A stretch of 64,000 nucleotides of DNA from Alkalithermobacter paradoxus (GTDB lineage Bacteria > Bacillota > Clostridia > Peptostreptococcales > Peptostreptococcaceae): the NCBI GenBank assembly GCA_002029295.1, contig MZGW01000008.1, positions 1-64,000 of the forward strand, read 5' to 3'. The notes below the pieces were generated by a model, which saw only the letters and a list, made by a program, of their open reading frames with translations, ran no database searches and was not told the origin of the DNA. Shown here one piece after another: positions 16,267 through 24,761 of this stretch. Position numbers and translations under genes: made by a program. Position 1 is the stretch's first letter. The number at the start of each line of letters is the position of its first letter.

Positions 16267-16295
16267 ATAATATCAGAGTTGTAAAAAAAAGTCAA
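16267..16295 (-). promoter_or_regulatory. Sigma-A promoter of abrB
   Basis: On the minus strand, TTGACT (16295-16290) and TATTAT (16272-16267) are separated by exactly 17 bp. This is a strong vegetative promoter for abrB. Confidence 0.75.
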
Positions 16296-16340
16296 TAAAC
16301 AAATTTAAAATTAAGAAAATTTAGACAGTGGGGTGAACTT

Positions 16341-17291
16341 ATGGAAATAAATGAATCTTTAGTTAAGGAATTCAAAAAAGCCAACGAAAATTTAAGAGAA
16401 AAGTTAGGCTCTATAAAAAAGATAGATAAAAGTAATGTAAGAAAACTTTTAGATATAAGAAAAGTAGATAAATTAAATCAAAAAGAAATAGAGAATATAC
16501 TTAAAAATAGAGATATAATAGGTGTTGATGGAAGTAAAAATAAAATAGGGAATTTATATCCACACTACCTAATGGCAATTCAGGCACTAGCAAAACCTAT
16601 GAATTCAAATAAAGAAGGTTTATTAATAAGTGAAATTTACTGTCCTTTAATAGATGAGGAAAATAAAGACGAAGAAGATGATAGCAAAGAAAAAAGTATA
16701 ATGGCAAAACTAGAAGCTAAAATAAGTATAGACTCAATTAAAAAATATAGCCCTTATCTTCTTATGGCAGACGGATCACTAATGACGTATAGAATAAGAT
16801 GTGCTGATGAATGGAATGAGTTAAAAAAAATAGCAGTTCAAAACGATACTTTATTAGTAGGAGTAATTGAAGAAGTAAAAACTAGAGAAATTTCTTCATA
16901 TCTACAAAACAGCATTATTATAGATGAAGAAATATACGATAAAGATATACTATTTGGGCTTTTGAATGAAGGAGAATATGTGCTTATAAATCCAGAAAAG
17001 TCAAAGAAAAATAAAGAAGGTATAATATCTTGCTTTTTTAGAACATCAAAAGATCCAAGTGTCATAGGAATAGATATATTGCAAAGTCAAGCAGAGTATA
17101 TAGATACTATATGTTCAATTATATATACACTAACTCCACAGCAAAGCAGGGGTATACCTATATGGCTAGATATAGTAGATAAGGAAGTTAAAATAACAAA
17201 TGAGATGATGGAGCTTTTAGCTAATGCGTATATAGACAAAGACCTTGCAGAAATTTTTATAAAACCAAAAAGAGAAAAAAGAAGTTTATAG
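16341..17291 (+). CDS. nurA: NurA-domain nuclease
   Basis: 316 aa. The NurA domain starts with DIIGVDGSKNKIGNLYPHYL, where the Asp is the expected metal-binding residue, followed by MADGSLMTYRI with a second conserved Asp-Gly-Ser. A C-terminal segment SRGIPIWLDIVDKEVKITNE resembles the family end. NurA is a 5'-3' nuclease that works with the HerA translocase in end resection in archaea. Here herA follows after 12 bases, so the two form an operon. No Mre11 or Rad50 gene is adjacent. Start ATG follows GTGGGGTGA. Confidence 0.8.
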   Translation: MEINESLVKEFKKANENLREKLGSIKKIDKSNVRKLLDIRKVDKLNQKEIENILKNRDIIGVDGSKNKIGNLYPHYLMAIQALAKPMNSNKEGLLISEIYCPLIDEENKDEEDDSKEKSIMAKLEAKISIDSIKKYSPYLLMADGSLMTYRIRCADEWNELKKIAVQNDTLLVGVIEEVKTREISSYLQNSIIIDEEIYDKDILFGLLNEGEYVLINPEKSKKNKEGIISCFFRTSKDPSVIGIDILQSQAEYIDTICSIIYTLTPQQSRGIPIWLDIVDKEVKITNEMMELLANAYIDKDLAEIFIKPKREKRSL

Positions 17292-17303
17292 GGAGATGAT
17301 AAA

Positions 17304-19148
17304 ATGCAAGTAGTGGGATTTACAACTCAGCAAGAGGTTAGTATAGCTACAAAAGAAAGACCTTTTAAGATAAATGAAATACTAATAATAGAAGATGAAT
17401 ACCAAAATGATCAGTTAGCAGAAGTATACGAAACAATGTCATACAATAAGCATATTCCTCTTAATGTTAATGAGGGATTTATAGATTCTAATATGGTTGA
17501 TATTTTAAATAGCATAGGATATAAAGTAGGAGAAGAAACTATTCATATAGCTAAAGCAAGGCTTTTAGTAGAAGCTGATTACCCAATATCAACTGGTGCA
17601 TGTGTGAGAAAGCCAAGATTTGAAGAAGTTAAGAATATATTCTTAAAATGCAAGAAAGAAGATGGGCTTCTTTTAGGAGAAATAAAGTCAACAGAAGATA
17701 TGGAAGACACACTTGAGGATGAACTTAAAGACCTTTTTTGTATATATGATAAATCAGGAATAAGAAAGCAAAAGGGAGTACCATTTATATTTGATATAAA
17801 GAAAATGCAGCAATACCCTCACATAGGAATATTTGGTGGATCAGGGTCTGGTAAAAGCTTTGGTATTAGGGTAATGCTTGAAGAAATTATGAAGCTTAAT
17901 ATTCCAACAATAGTTTTAGACCCGCATTTTGAGATGGACTTTTCAAATCAGTGTCCTGATATAGAAGATAAGTATAGGGACGACTTTAGTAACAAATTTA
18001 ATATATATCAGATAGGAATTGATGTAGGAGTTAAGTTTGATACATTAGACAAAAATGAACTTAAAAAGCTACTATCAGTATCAGGAGCACTTACAGATTC
18101 AATGTCAAATGTAGTTGATACAATTTATAAAAATAAAGATACTTATATAACATTCTCTACAAGACTTGAAGAGCTTAAGGAAGGACAAGCTCTAGGTTCT
18201 GTAGAAAAAATAGACAAAAAAATAAGTGAAGCTAGTGATAGATATGAGAGAGATAAATATATAAAAATTAAAGAAACTTATTCTAAATATGAAAAAACAT
18301 GTCCACCAGCATCTGTAAGCGGAATTATATGGAGATTAAATAGATTAAATAATGAAGGGATATTTGCAAAAGATATTATTCCAGTTGAGGAATGCTTAAA
18401 AGAAGGCAAACTTGCCGTAATACAAGGAGATATGAGGCTTATACAAGTATTCTCAACATATCTTCTAAATAGAATGTACCTAAAAAGAAGAGAGTATAAA
18501 GATGCTAAATCTAGAAAACAAAAAGAAGGAGAATTCTTTCCACCATTTATTATAGCTACAGATGAAGCACACAACTTTGCTCCTAAAGGATATGATTCAC
18601 CATCAAAGAGTATAATAAAGGAAATAGCTCAAGAGGGTAGAAAATACGGAGTATTTCTAGTTTTGGCAACTCAAAGACCTACACTGCTTGATGAAACAAT
18701 AACAGCACAGCTTAATACTAAGTTTGTATTTAGAACTGTAAGAGCTTCAGATATAGGAACTATAAAAGAAGAAACAGATATAAGTGCTGAAGAAGGAAAG
18801 AGACTTCCTTATTTAAGGTCTGGAGATAGCTTTATATCATCAGCTATACTAGGAAGAACTATTCCGGTAAGAATAAGAATGGCAAAGACTACAAGTCCTC
18901 ACACAGAAAATCCATTTGAAGAACTACAAACATTTATAAGTCAGAATAAGGATAAAATATATGAAGCAATAAAAGACAAGCTACCTATAAGAGAAATGCA
19001 AATGAATGATATTATTGTTTGGCTTGAAAAAAACGGTATAAAGATGAATGCAGGTCAGCTTAAGAAAGAATTAGATAAATTAGTGCATGACAAAAAAATA
19101 GTAAGAAAAGAAACAATGTTTGGATCATCGTATGAAAATATAAGCTAA
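17304..19148 (+). CDS. herA: HerA-like DNA translocase ATPase
   Basis: 614 aa. An N-terminal ~150-residue barrel-like domain is followed by a FtsK/HerA-type RecA core: Walker A GIFGGSGSGKSFGIRVML near residue 175, Walker B PPFIIATDEAHNFAPKG near residue 420, and the downstream LATQRPTLLDETITAQLNTK sensor region. HerA forms hexameric rings that pump DNA to NurA. Context with nurA supports this partnership. In bacteria HerA-type ATPases occur both in repair and in phage-defence pairs; which applies here is unknown. It is absent from this place in B. subtilis. Confidence 0.85.
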   Translation: MQVVGFTTQQEVSIATKERPFKINEILIIEDEYQNDQLAEVYETMSYNKHIPLNVNEGFIDSNMVDILNSIGYKVGEETIHIAKARLLVEADYPISTGACVRKPRFEEVKNIFLKCKKEDGLLLGEIKSTEDMEDTLEDELKDLFCIYDKSGIRKQKGVPFIFDIKKMQQYPHIGIFGGSGSGKSFGIRVMLEEIMKLNIPTIVLDPHFEMDFSNQCPDIEDKYRDDFSNKFNIYQIGIDVGVKFDTLDKNELKKLLSVSGALTDSMSNVVDTIYKNKDTYITFSTRLEELKEGQALGSVEKIDKKISEASDRYERDKYIKIKETYSKYEKTCPPASVSGIIWRLNRLNNEGIFAKDIIPVEECLKEGKLAVIQGDMRLIQVFSTYLLNRMYLKRREYKDAKSRKQKEGEFFPPFIIATDEAHNFAPKGYDSPSKSIIKEIAQEGRKYGVFLVLATQRPTLLDETITAQLNTKFVFRTVRASDIGTIKEETDISAEEGKRLPYLRSGDSFISSAILGRTIPVRIRMAKTTSPHTENPFEELQTFISQNKDKIYEAIKDKLPIREMQMNDIIVWLEKNGIKMNAGQLKKELDKLVHDKKIVRKETMFGSSYENIS

Positions 19149-19173
19149 AAGGATGGGTATCCATCCTTTTAGT
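19147..19173. terminator. Bidirectional terminator between herA and sspH
   Basis: AAAAGGATGG (19147-19156) and CCATCCTTTT (19161-19170) pair around a four-base loop. It serves convergent herA and sspH. Confidence 0.8.
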
Positions 19174-19354
19174 GTTTTTCATTTTCAACTAATTCCATTA
19201 CAGGAACTTCCATTCTTTCGCTATTATCTAGGTATTTTACATAAGCAGAATTTGTTTGATTGTTAATACTTTCAATCCAAACTGGCTTACCTTTGTATAT
19301 AACTTCTATACTTTCAGGTGAAGTAACTATTTCTTTTGCTCTTCTAATTTGCAT
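19169..19354 (-). CDS. sspH: Small acid-soluble spore protein H
   Basis: 61 aa matching the SspH family: MQIRRAKEIVTSPESIEVIY at the start, then KGKPVWIESINN and a C-terminal MEVPVMELVE. It is a minor protein of the spore core in Bacillus, made in the forespore. The minus-strand start follows AGGAGGTG, and a sigma-G-like promoter with 18-bp spacing lies upstream. It converges with herA on a shared terminator. Confidence 0.88.
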   Translation of the reverse strand: MQIRRAKEIVTSPESIEVIYKGKPVWIESINNQTNSAYVKYLDNSERMEVPVMELVENEKH

Positions 19355-19373
19355 AAAAGCACCTCCTAGATAA

Positions 19374-19403
19374 TAGTATTAAATATAATTTATAAAAATA
19401 TGT
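19374..19403 (-). promoter_or_regulatory. Sigma-G-like promoter of sspH
   Basis: On the minus strand, ACATA (19403-19399) and AATACTA (19380-19374) are separated by 18 bp, fitting the sigma-G pattern GHATR-N18-CATNHTA with one mismatch in each element. Sigma-G control of sspH is known in B. subtilis. Confidence 0.55.
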
Positions 19404-19423
19404 AACAAAAACAGGGTGATAAT

Positions 19424-19960
19424 ATGAAAAAATATATATTGAAAAACAAGGATGAATTAGTAATCCAAAAAGCAAATAAAAGCGATGCTTTATATATTAT
19501 AGATTACTTAAATAAAGTTGCATGTGAATCAGACTTTCTAACATTTGGAGAAGGTGAAATGAATATAACATTAGAAGCTGAAGAAGCATTTATAGAAGAT
19601 TGTTTAAAGTCAGATAACAAATTATTTATAGTAGCAAAGTTAAACAATAAAATAGTTGGAGTAGCAACATTTATGGCAGGGGCTAAACCTAGGATAAGAC
19701 ATATGGGAGAGCTAGGAGTAAGTGTTTTGAAAGAATATTGGGGCATTGGAATTGGAAATTGTTTAATGGATTATTTGCTAAACTGGGCAAAAGAAACAAA
19801 TATAATAAAAAAGGTAAATTTAAGAGTTAGAGAAGATAATCATAGTGCGATAAAGCTATACGAAAAATTAGGATTCAAAAAAGAAGGAATTGTATCAAGA
19901 GAGCTAAAAATTGATGATAAGTTTTATAGTGTGGTTCTGATGGGGCTTGAGATAGATTAG
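19424..19960 (+). CDS. GNAT-family N-acetyltransferase
   Basis: 178 aa with the GNAT core. The beta-4 strand region LFIVAKLNNKIVGVATFMAG is followed by the acetyl-CoA P-loop ELGVSVLKEYWGIGIGNCLM (Q/R-x-x-G-x-G/A type) and the C-terminal VREDNHSAIKLYEKLGFKKEG. The substrate is unknown. Relatives act on protein N-termini, polyamines or antibiotics. It is a single-gene unit divergent from sspH. Confidence 0.85.
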   Translation: MKKYILKNKDELVIQKANKSDALYIIDYLNKVACESDFLTFGEGEMNITLEAEEAFIEDCLKSDNKLFIVAKLNNKIVGVATFMAGAKPRIRHMGELGVSVLKEYWGIGIGNCLMDYLLNWAKETNIIKKVNLRVREDNHSAIKLYEKLGFKKEGIVSRELKIDDKFYSVVLMGLEID

Positions 19961-20029
19961 GCAGAGATAAAAAGTGAGATAAGATTTTAGAAAAATTAAA
20001 ATAAACATGCAACTACACGGCAATATGAA

Positions 20030-20072
20030 AAACTGAATCTTAGCAAAAAAGATTATTGCTAAGATTCAGTTT
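20030..20072. terminator. Strong bidirectional hairpin
   Basis: A perfect 17-bp stem (20030-20046 with 20056-20072) starting AAACTGAATCT. The minus-strand tail (GTTTTTCAT) is the more T-rich, so it mainly serves the broken gene on that strand. Confidence 0.82.
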
Positions 20073-20074
20073 AA

Positions 20075-20498
20075 TTAATCACCACTTCTTATTATATTTT
20101 TAGTCAATTCCTCTGGAATATATAGTCTATAATGTAATTTTATTTTTTTATCACTGATATTTTTAAAATAGATTTCATAAATTATATTACAATGTTCATC
20201 ATCTACAATGTGTTCAGGAGTTGTCTTGTTAAACACTAGTATGCTTTCTTTCATATCATATGAAATATATTTTCCATATCTATAGTACCAATTATAATAG
20301 GCCTTATTTGACAAAACAGTTTTATTTTTGTAATTTGGAGCTTTAGCTATATATGCTGGACTTTTTCCGTGCATTAGTATAATCCCATACGTATAAATAA
20401 TGATAAAAGTTTCTAGTAGAATATTTTGTAGTTACATCTACAGATCTATATCTTAAAACAATTATACAAATTAGAAAAATTGATAATATTTTTCTAAT
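20075..20498 (-). pseudogene. Frameshifted gene for a membrane-anchored protein of unknown function
   Basis: The intact minus-strand stretch from ATG 20374 (99 aa, starting MHGKSPAYIAKAP) has no ribosome site. In a shifted frame directly upstream, reading from ATT 20498, a sensible N-terminus is visible: a basic start, the membrane helix ILSIFLICIIVL, then YRSVDVTTKYSTRNF. The two frames meet near the A-run at about 20360-20372. AAAAGGGG lies eight bases before that ATT. The simplest reading is one gene broken by a frameshift and possibly a lost start codon. The protein family is not recognised. A sequencing indel in the A-run cannot be excluded. Confidence 0.55.
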
Positions 20499-20553
20499 AC
20501 AAGTATACCCCTTTTCTATGTATTCATTTTTGAAGTACTAACCAATCCTTCAA

Positions 20554-21984
20554 CTATTTTTTTCTTCTTTCACTTATCATATTATTTTTAAGATCCCAAA
20601 GCTTTTCGGAAAGATCTACCTTATACTCCTCTGGAGAAGTTATTCTTCTATATTGCGGCCAAAGTGTATTTAGCTCATTTTGGGTATATTCTCTTATAGC
20701 CATAACATCTTTCTTTTCATGAACACATTTTCCACTTAAAAATAAAGGTTTAAGAAGTCTCTTTGCAGTAAAGTTTTTGTATGTCTTTTTCTTCCAAGTA
20801 TATACAGGGTGAAATATAGTAAGTTCTTTTGATTCATCTATAATCTCATCATCAAGTATAATAAGGTCAGCTTCTGCTTTATTGTGCTTATTGTATATTC
20901 TTACAACATTCTTAAATCCAGGATTTGTTATTTTCTCAGGATCTTCAGATATTTTTATTTTAGGAACTAATTTATCATTTTCCTCAACAGCACATAATTT
21001 ATAAACTCCTCCAAGTGCAGGAGAATCACTAGAAGTTATAAGCTTAGTTCCAACACCCCAGCTACTAATCTTAGCTCCAGAAGATTTAAGCTCAAGTATT
21101 TTATATTCATCAAGGTCATTTGAAGCTACAATAGAAGCATCATAAAATCCAGCTTCATCTAACATAGCTCTTATTTCCTTAGAAAGATATTCCATATCTC
21201 CAGAATCAAGTCTAACGCCTGAAGGCTTAAATCCTTTATCTCTAAGCTCATTAAATACAGTTATAGCATTAGGCATACCGCTATTTAGAACATCATAAGT
21301 ATCAACTAAAAGCAGTGACTTGTTAGGATACATATTAGCATATACTCTGAAAGACTCAAGTTCTGAATCGAATTTCTGAACCCAGCTATGAGCATGAGTT
21401 CCAACAACTGGAATATTAAACATCTTACCAGCAAGGACATTAGCAGTACCGACACAGCCACCTATAACAGCAGCCCTAGATCCATAAAGTCCAGCATCAG
21501 GTCCTTGTGCCCTTCTTAGTCCAAATTCTAAAACAGGATCAGATCCAGCTGCAAAACAAACACGAGATGCTTTTGTTGCTATTAAAGATTGAAAGTTTAC
21601 TATATTAAGCAAAGTAGTTTCTATAAGCTGAGCTTGGTATAAAGGAGCCTTAACTCTTATTATAGGCTCATTTGGAAACATAACAGAACCTTCCTCAACA
21701 GAATATATATCTCCAGTGAATTTAAATTCTTTCAGAAAATCAAGAAAGTCATCTTCAAATAAATTTAAGGATCTTAGATAAGAAATATCCTCATCTTCAA
21801 ATTTTAAATTATTTATATAATCTACTAGTTGCTCTATACCACAAACTATTGTATATCCACCTTTTGAAGGATTTTTTCTAAAGAACATATCAAATACAAC
21901 TATATCGTTATGAATATTTTGTTTGAAATATCCATTAATCATAGTGAATTGATACAAGTCTGTAAGTAGTGTCAAATTCTTCAT
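20554..21984 (-). CDS. pncB: Nicotinate phosphoribosyltransferase
   Basis: Converts nicotinate and PRPP to nicotinate mononucleotide in NAD salvage. 476 aa with family motifs TLLTDLYQFTMINGYF near the N-terminus, FGLRRAQGPDAGLYGSRAA, VGTHAHSWVQ with the catalytic His, GVRLDSGDMEYLS and SWGVGTKLITSSDSPALGG. I start at ATG 21984 (minus) because AAGGATGG lies about five bases before it. An in-frame ATG at 21993 overlaps that site. It stands alone on the minus strand, divergent from the HAD phosphatase gene. Confidence 0.93.
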   Translation of the reverse strand: MKNLTLLTDLYQFTMINGYFKQNIHNDIVVFDMFFRKNPSKGGYTIVCGIEQLVDYINNLKFEDEDISYLRSLNLFEDDFLDFLKEFKFTGDIYSVEEGSVMFPNEPIIRVKAPLYQAQLIETTLLNIVNFQSLIATKASRVCFAAGSDPVLEFGLRRAQGPDAGLYGSRAAVIGGCVGTANVLAGKMFNIPVVGTHAHSWVQKFDSELESFRVYANMYPNKSLLLVDTYDVLNSGMPNAITVFNELRDKGFKPSGVRLDSGDMEYLSKEIRAMLDEAGFYDASIVASNDLDEYKILELKSSGAKISSWGVGTKLITSSDSPALGGVYKLCAVEENDKLVPKIKISEDPEKITNPGFKNVVRIYNKHNKAEADLIILDDEIIDESKELTIFHPVYTWKKKTYKNFTAKRLLKPLFLSGKCVHEKKDVMAIREYTQNELNTLWPQYRRITSPEEYKVDLSEKLWDLKNNMISERRKK

Positions 21985-22122
21985 ATGTACCATCCTTTTT
22001 TATATAAATATTTTTTAAAATTATTAGAAAATTAGTATACATATATGATAATATATATAATACCACAAACTACACAAAAAATAAGGATTGTTATTTTTTC
22101 TGTAATGAATAGGGGGGATAAT

Positions 22123-22761
22123 GTGGAGTATATAGTGATTTGTGACTTTGATGGAACGATAACGGTAGAAGATACATGCACCTCAATGGCAAAAAAATTT
22201 GCTAAGGGAGATTATAGAAAGTTAGAAAATATGTGGATAGAAGGAAAGTATGACGCAGCACATATAAGCCAGAAGATACTTGACATGATGGATGTAAATG
22301 AGAATGAGCTAAAAGATTACATAAAATCTATAAAAATAGATCCTCACTTTAAAGATTTTATAAAGTATATAAGAGAAAATGCTTTGGAATTTTATATACT
22401 TAGTGATGGATTTGACTTTAATATAGATACTATATTAGAAGAGAATGGAATAGATGGATTAATGTCATTTTCGAATATAATTACCTTTGAAGAAGATAAA
22501 ATAAGAGCTATGTTTCCTAACAAAAATGAAGAATGTGCAAAGTGTGGAAATTGTAAAAGCAATATAATAAAGGACATAAATATAGACAACAAAAAAGTAA
22601 TCTATATAGGAGACGGATATTCTGATAGATGTGCATCAAAGCTTGGAGATCATATATTTGCAAAAGGAGAGCTTGCCCATTATCTTACAAATAAAGGAAT
22701 TGAGTTTTATAGCTACACAACATTTAAAGATATAATAGATGTAATGAAAAAAATAAAATAA
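22123..22761 (+). CDS. HAD-family phosphatase, MtnX/SerB-like
   Basis: 212 aa. The nucleophile motif is CDFDGTITVED near the N-terminus, followed by ILSDGFDFNIDTIL (motif II) and YIGDGYSDRCAS (motif III/IV), with a Cys-rich ECAKCGNCK insertion in the cap region that could bind a metal. This arrangement fits the MtnX-like branch that acts on small phosphorylated metabolites. The substrate is not clear from context. The start is taken as GTG 22123, which sits about five bases after AGGGGGG. Earlier in-frame ATGs lack a ribosome site. Confidence 0.75.
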   Translation: MEYIVICDFDGTITVEDTCTSMAKKFAKGDYRKLENMWIEGKYDAAHISQKILDMMDVNENELKDYIKSIKIDPHFKDFIKYIRENALEFYILSDGFDFNIDTILEENGIDGLMSFSNIITFEEDKIRAMFPNKNEECAKCGNCKSNIIKDINIDNKKVIYIGDGYSDRCASKLGDHIFAKGELAHYLTNKGIEFYSYTTFKDIIDVMKKIK

Positions 22762-22803
22762 AAAATATTTCCTCCTCATACAATTATCTGAGGAGGTTTT
22801 TTT
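22755..22803 (+). promoter_or_regulatory. Terminator hairpin with embedded sigma-E-like promoter masking the spmA ribosome site
   Basis: CCTCCTCA (22771-22778) pairs with TGAGGAGG (22789-22796), followed by seven Ts and then ATG of spmA. The 3' arm is also the spmA ribosome site. CATACAAT (22777-22784) is a perfect sigma-E -10, with AAAATAAA 14 bp upstream as a weak -35. A transcript from it would start near 22790, after the 5' arm, leaving the site open. spmA is sigma-E dependent in B. subtilis. Confidence 0.6.
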
Positions 22804-23376
22804 ATGGGGAAAATATGGGTTTATATGATATGCATAGGAATAGCGAATAGTATAATATTTGGAAAGTTAGAAGATTTAAATAAAATAATAATAAGTGAAA
22901 GTGCTAGAGGTATAGACTTTACTATAAGTCTTATAGGAATAATGGCTCTGTGGATGGGGGTTATGAATATAGCTAAAGAATCAGGACTTGTAGACTTAAT
23001 AGGGAAATGGCTTGAACCAGTTATAAAGTTTTTGTTTCCAAAGATAATAAAATCCAAAGAAGCAGTGTCTTTTATTCTTATGAATATGTCACTAAATATA
23101 TTAGGAGCATCAAATGGTGCAACAGCATTTGGGCTTAAAGCAATGGAAAAAATGCAGGAATTAAATCCAAACAAAAGTATTGCATCTAATGAAATGATAA
23201 TGTTTTTAGTTATAAATATGTCGTCTATACAATTAGTTCCAATAACAGTTTTAAAGATAAGACTAGATGAGGGAGCTGTAAATCCGAGTGAGATAATATT
23301 CACCACGTTATTTGCAACTGCTATATCAACAATTGTAGGAATAGTATCATGCAAATTAATGGAAAGGAGCAGTTAA
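22804..23376 (+). CDS. spmA: Spore maturation protein A
   Basis: 190 aa, mostly membrane helices, with SpmA-family segments LIGIMALWMGVMNIAKESGL and LNILGASNGATAFGLKAM. SpmA and SpmB are needed for proper spore core dehydration in Bacillus and Clostridium. ATG 22804 is seven bases after GAGGAGG, which is part of a terminator hairpin (see the regulatory entry). spmB follows after one base, so they are cotranslated. In B. subtilis they sit behind dacB; here dacB is absent. Confidence 0.92.
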   Translation: MGKIWVYMICIGIANSIIFGKLEDLNKIIISESARGIDFTISLIGIMALWMGVMNIAKESGLVDLIGKWLEPVIKFLFPKIIKSKEAVSFILMNMSLNILGASNGATAFGLKAMEKMQELNPNKSIASNEMIMFLVINMSSIQLVPITVLKIRLDEGAVNPSEIIFTTLFATAISTIVGIVSCKLMERSS

Positions 23377-23377
23377 C

Positions 23378-23899
23378 TTGAATACATTTTCTAATACATT
23401 AATTCCAGTTATTATATTTATAATAATAATATATGGAAAATATAAAGGTATAGATGTTTATGATAGCTTTGTAAAAGGAGCATATGAAGGAATAAAAACA
23501 GCTTACAAAATAGCTCCATATTTAATAGGAATATTTTTAGCACTTGGAATATTTAAAGTAGGGTATGGAATGGAAATTTTAGAAAAAATTCTTCATCCTG
23601 TACTTAGTATATTTCACATACCTAGAGAACTTTTATCGCTTGTAATAATAAAGCCACTATCGGGAAGTGGATCATTAGCTTTGTATCAAGAAATAATACA
23701 AAGAGTAGGAATAGACACACTAAAAGAAAAAATGGCAGCAACAATAATAGGATCTTCAGAAACTATATTTTATACAATGGCAATATACTATGGAAGTCTA
23801 AAAATAAAAAATATAAGATATACTTTATTTTGTGCACTTGTAAGTCATATGGCAGGAGTACTTGCATCTATATTTATATGTAGTATTGTCTTTAGATAA
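23378..23899 (+). CDS. spmB: Spore maturation protein B
   Basis: 173 aa, a membrane protein paired with SpmA. Family segments are seen: PVIIFIIIIYGKYKGIDVYD, then LVIIKPLSGSGSLALYQEII and IIGSSETIFYTMAIYYG. Start is TTG 23378, about eight bases after AAAGGAG, which lies in the end of spmA. Likely cotranscribed with spmA. Confidence 0.92.
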   Translation: MNTFSNTLIPVIIFIIIIYGKYKGIDVYDSFVKGAYEGIKTAYKIAPYLIGIFLALGIFKVGYGMEILEKILHPVLSIFHIPRELLSLVIIKPLSGSGSLALYQEIIQRVGIDTLKEKMAATIIGSSETIFYTMAIYYGSLKIKNIRYTLFCALVSHMAGVLASIFICSIVFR

Positions 23900-23948
23900 A
23901 TATTATAATAATAGTAATATTGAATTAATAACTAGAGGATTGATAACT

Positions 23949-24629
23949 ATGGATAAAATATACAGAATATTAAAACATATGGAGATATTTAGAACTGTTA
24001 AAAAGGAAACACTTCAGTACATTGCACAAAAGGGAGTAGTAAAAAATCTTAAAAATGACAGTATAATATACTTAGATGGGGAAAATATTAACAAAATTTA
24101 CTTAGTTTTAGACGGTAAGGTGATAATATCAAAATCATCAAAATTTGGTGAAGAAAAAATCATATATATAATGGAAAAAGAAAAATTTATAAATGAGGAA
24201 TGTATAGATAACAAAAGCACATCTACATCACTTAAAGTAATGAAAGAAGCAACTCTTATAGTTTTATGTAAGGAAGATGTACTATTTTTAATGGAAAATG
24301 ACTTTAATTTTAATTTATTGATTATAAACTCTATGTCAAGCAAATTGAGAAGAGCATACAGACAGATACTTAATTTAGGATTAAAGAAAATAAATAATAG
24401 AATAGCATCTAAAATTTGGAAATTAGGAAGAGACCATGGGTATGAGATAGAAGGGAATGTACATATAGATTTAGATCTAAGTAAATCCCAAATAGCATCT
24501 ATGGTAGGGTGTACTAGGGAGTCTGTAAGTAGATTTCTTACAAAAATAGAAAATGAAGGGATAATATCTCAAAGTAATCAGAAAATAAGAATTTTAGATA
24601 TGAAAAAACTTGAGAAATACAATGAGTAA
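23949..24629 (+). CDS. Crp/Fnr-family transcriptional regulator
   Basis: 226 aa: an N-terminal cyclic-nucleotide-binding-type beta barrel (about 20-125), a dimer helix, and a C-terminal helix-turn-helix (QIASMVGCTRESVSRFLTKI). The recognition helix has the Arg-Glu-x-x-x-Arg set that CRP uses to read TGTGA. There is no N-terminal FNR cysteine cluster. A TGTGA-N6-TCACA site lies 37 bases after the gene and before asrA, so control of sulfite reduction is likely. I start at ATG 23949, since an upstream in-frame ATG at 23862 lies inside spmB. Confidence 0.85.
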   Translation: MDKIYRILKHMEIFRTVKKETLQYIAQKGVVKNLKNDSIIYLDGENINKIYLVLDGKVIISKSSKFGEEKIIYIMEKEKFINEECIDNKSTSTSLKVMKEATLIVLCKEDVLFLMENDFNFNLLIINSMSSKLRRAYRQILNLGLKKINNRIASKIWKLGRDHGYEIEGNVHIDLDLSKSQIASMVGCTRESVSRFLTKIENEGIISQSNQKIRILDMKKLEKYNE

Positions 24630-24659
24630 AGCAGTGGAGATATCTCCACTGCTTTTTCT
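24628..24659 (+). terminator. Intrinsic terminator after the Crp-type gene
   Basis: AAAGCAGTGGAGA pairs with TCTCCACTGCTTT with a minimal loop; the tail is T-rich. Confidence 0.85.
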
Positions 24660-24665
24660 ACATAG

Positions 24666-24681
24666 TGTGACAAATTTCACA
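24666..24681 (+). promoter_or_regulatory. CRP-type operator before asrA
   Basis: TGTGACAAATTTCACA contains both exact CRP half-sites TGTGA and TCACA with six bases between. It is 80 bp before asrA and just after the Crp/Fnr-type regulator gene. No clear -35/-10 pair could be fixed, so whether it activates or represses is open. Confidence 0.7.
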
Positions 24682-24761
24682 GAAGGATTTATGGATAATT
24701 GTTAAACTAATAATAAATTATTTTTACTAGCTTTAGGCAAAAACACTAAAGGAGGAACGAT

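Noticed and set aside
22821-23354. 177-codon minus-strand open frame across spmA
   Set aside because: Antisense shadow of spmA with no ribosome site and no recognisable family.
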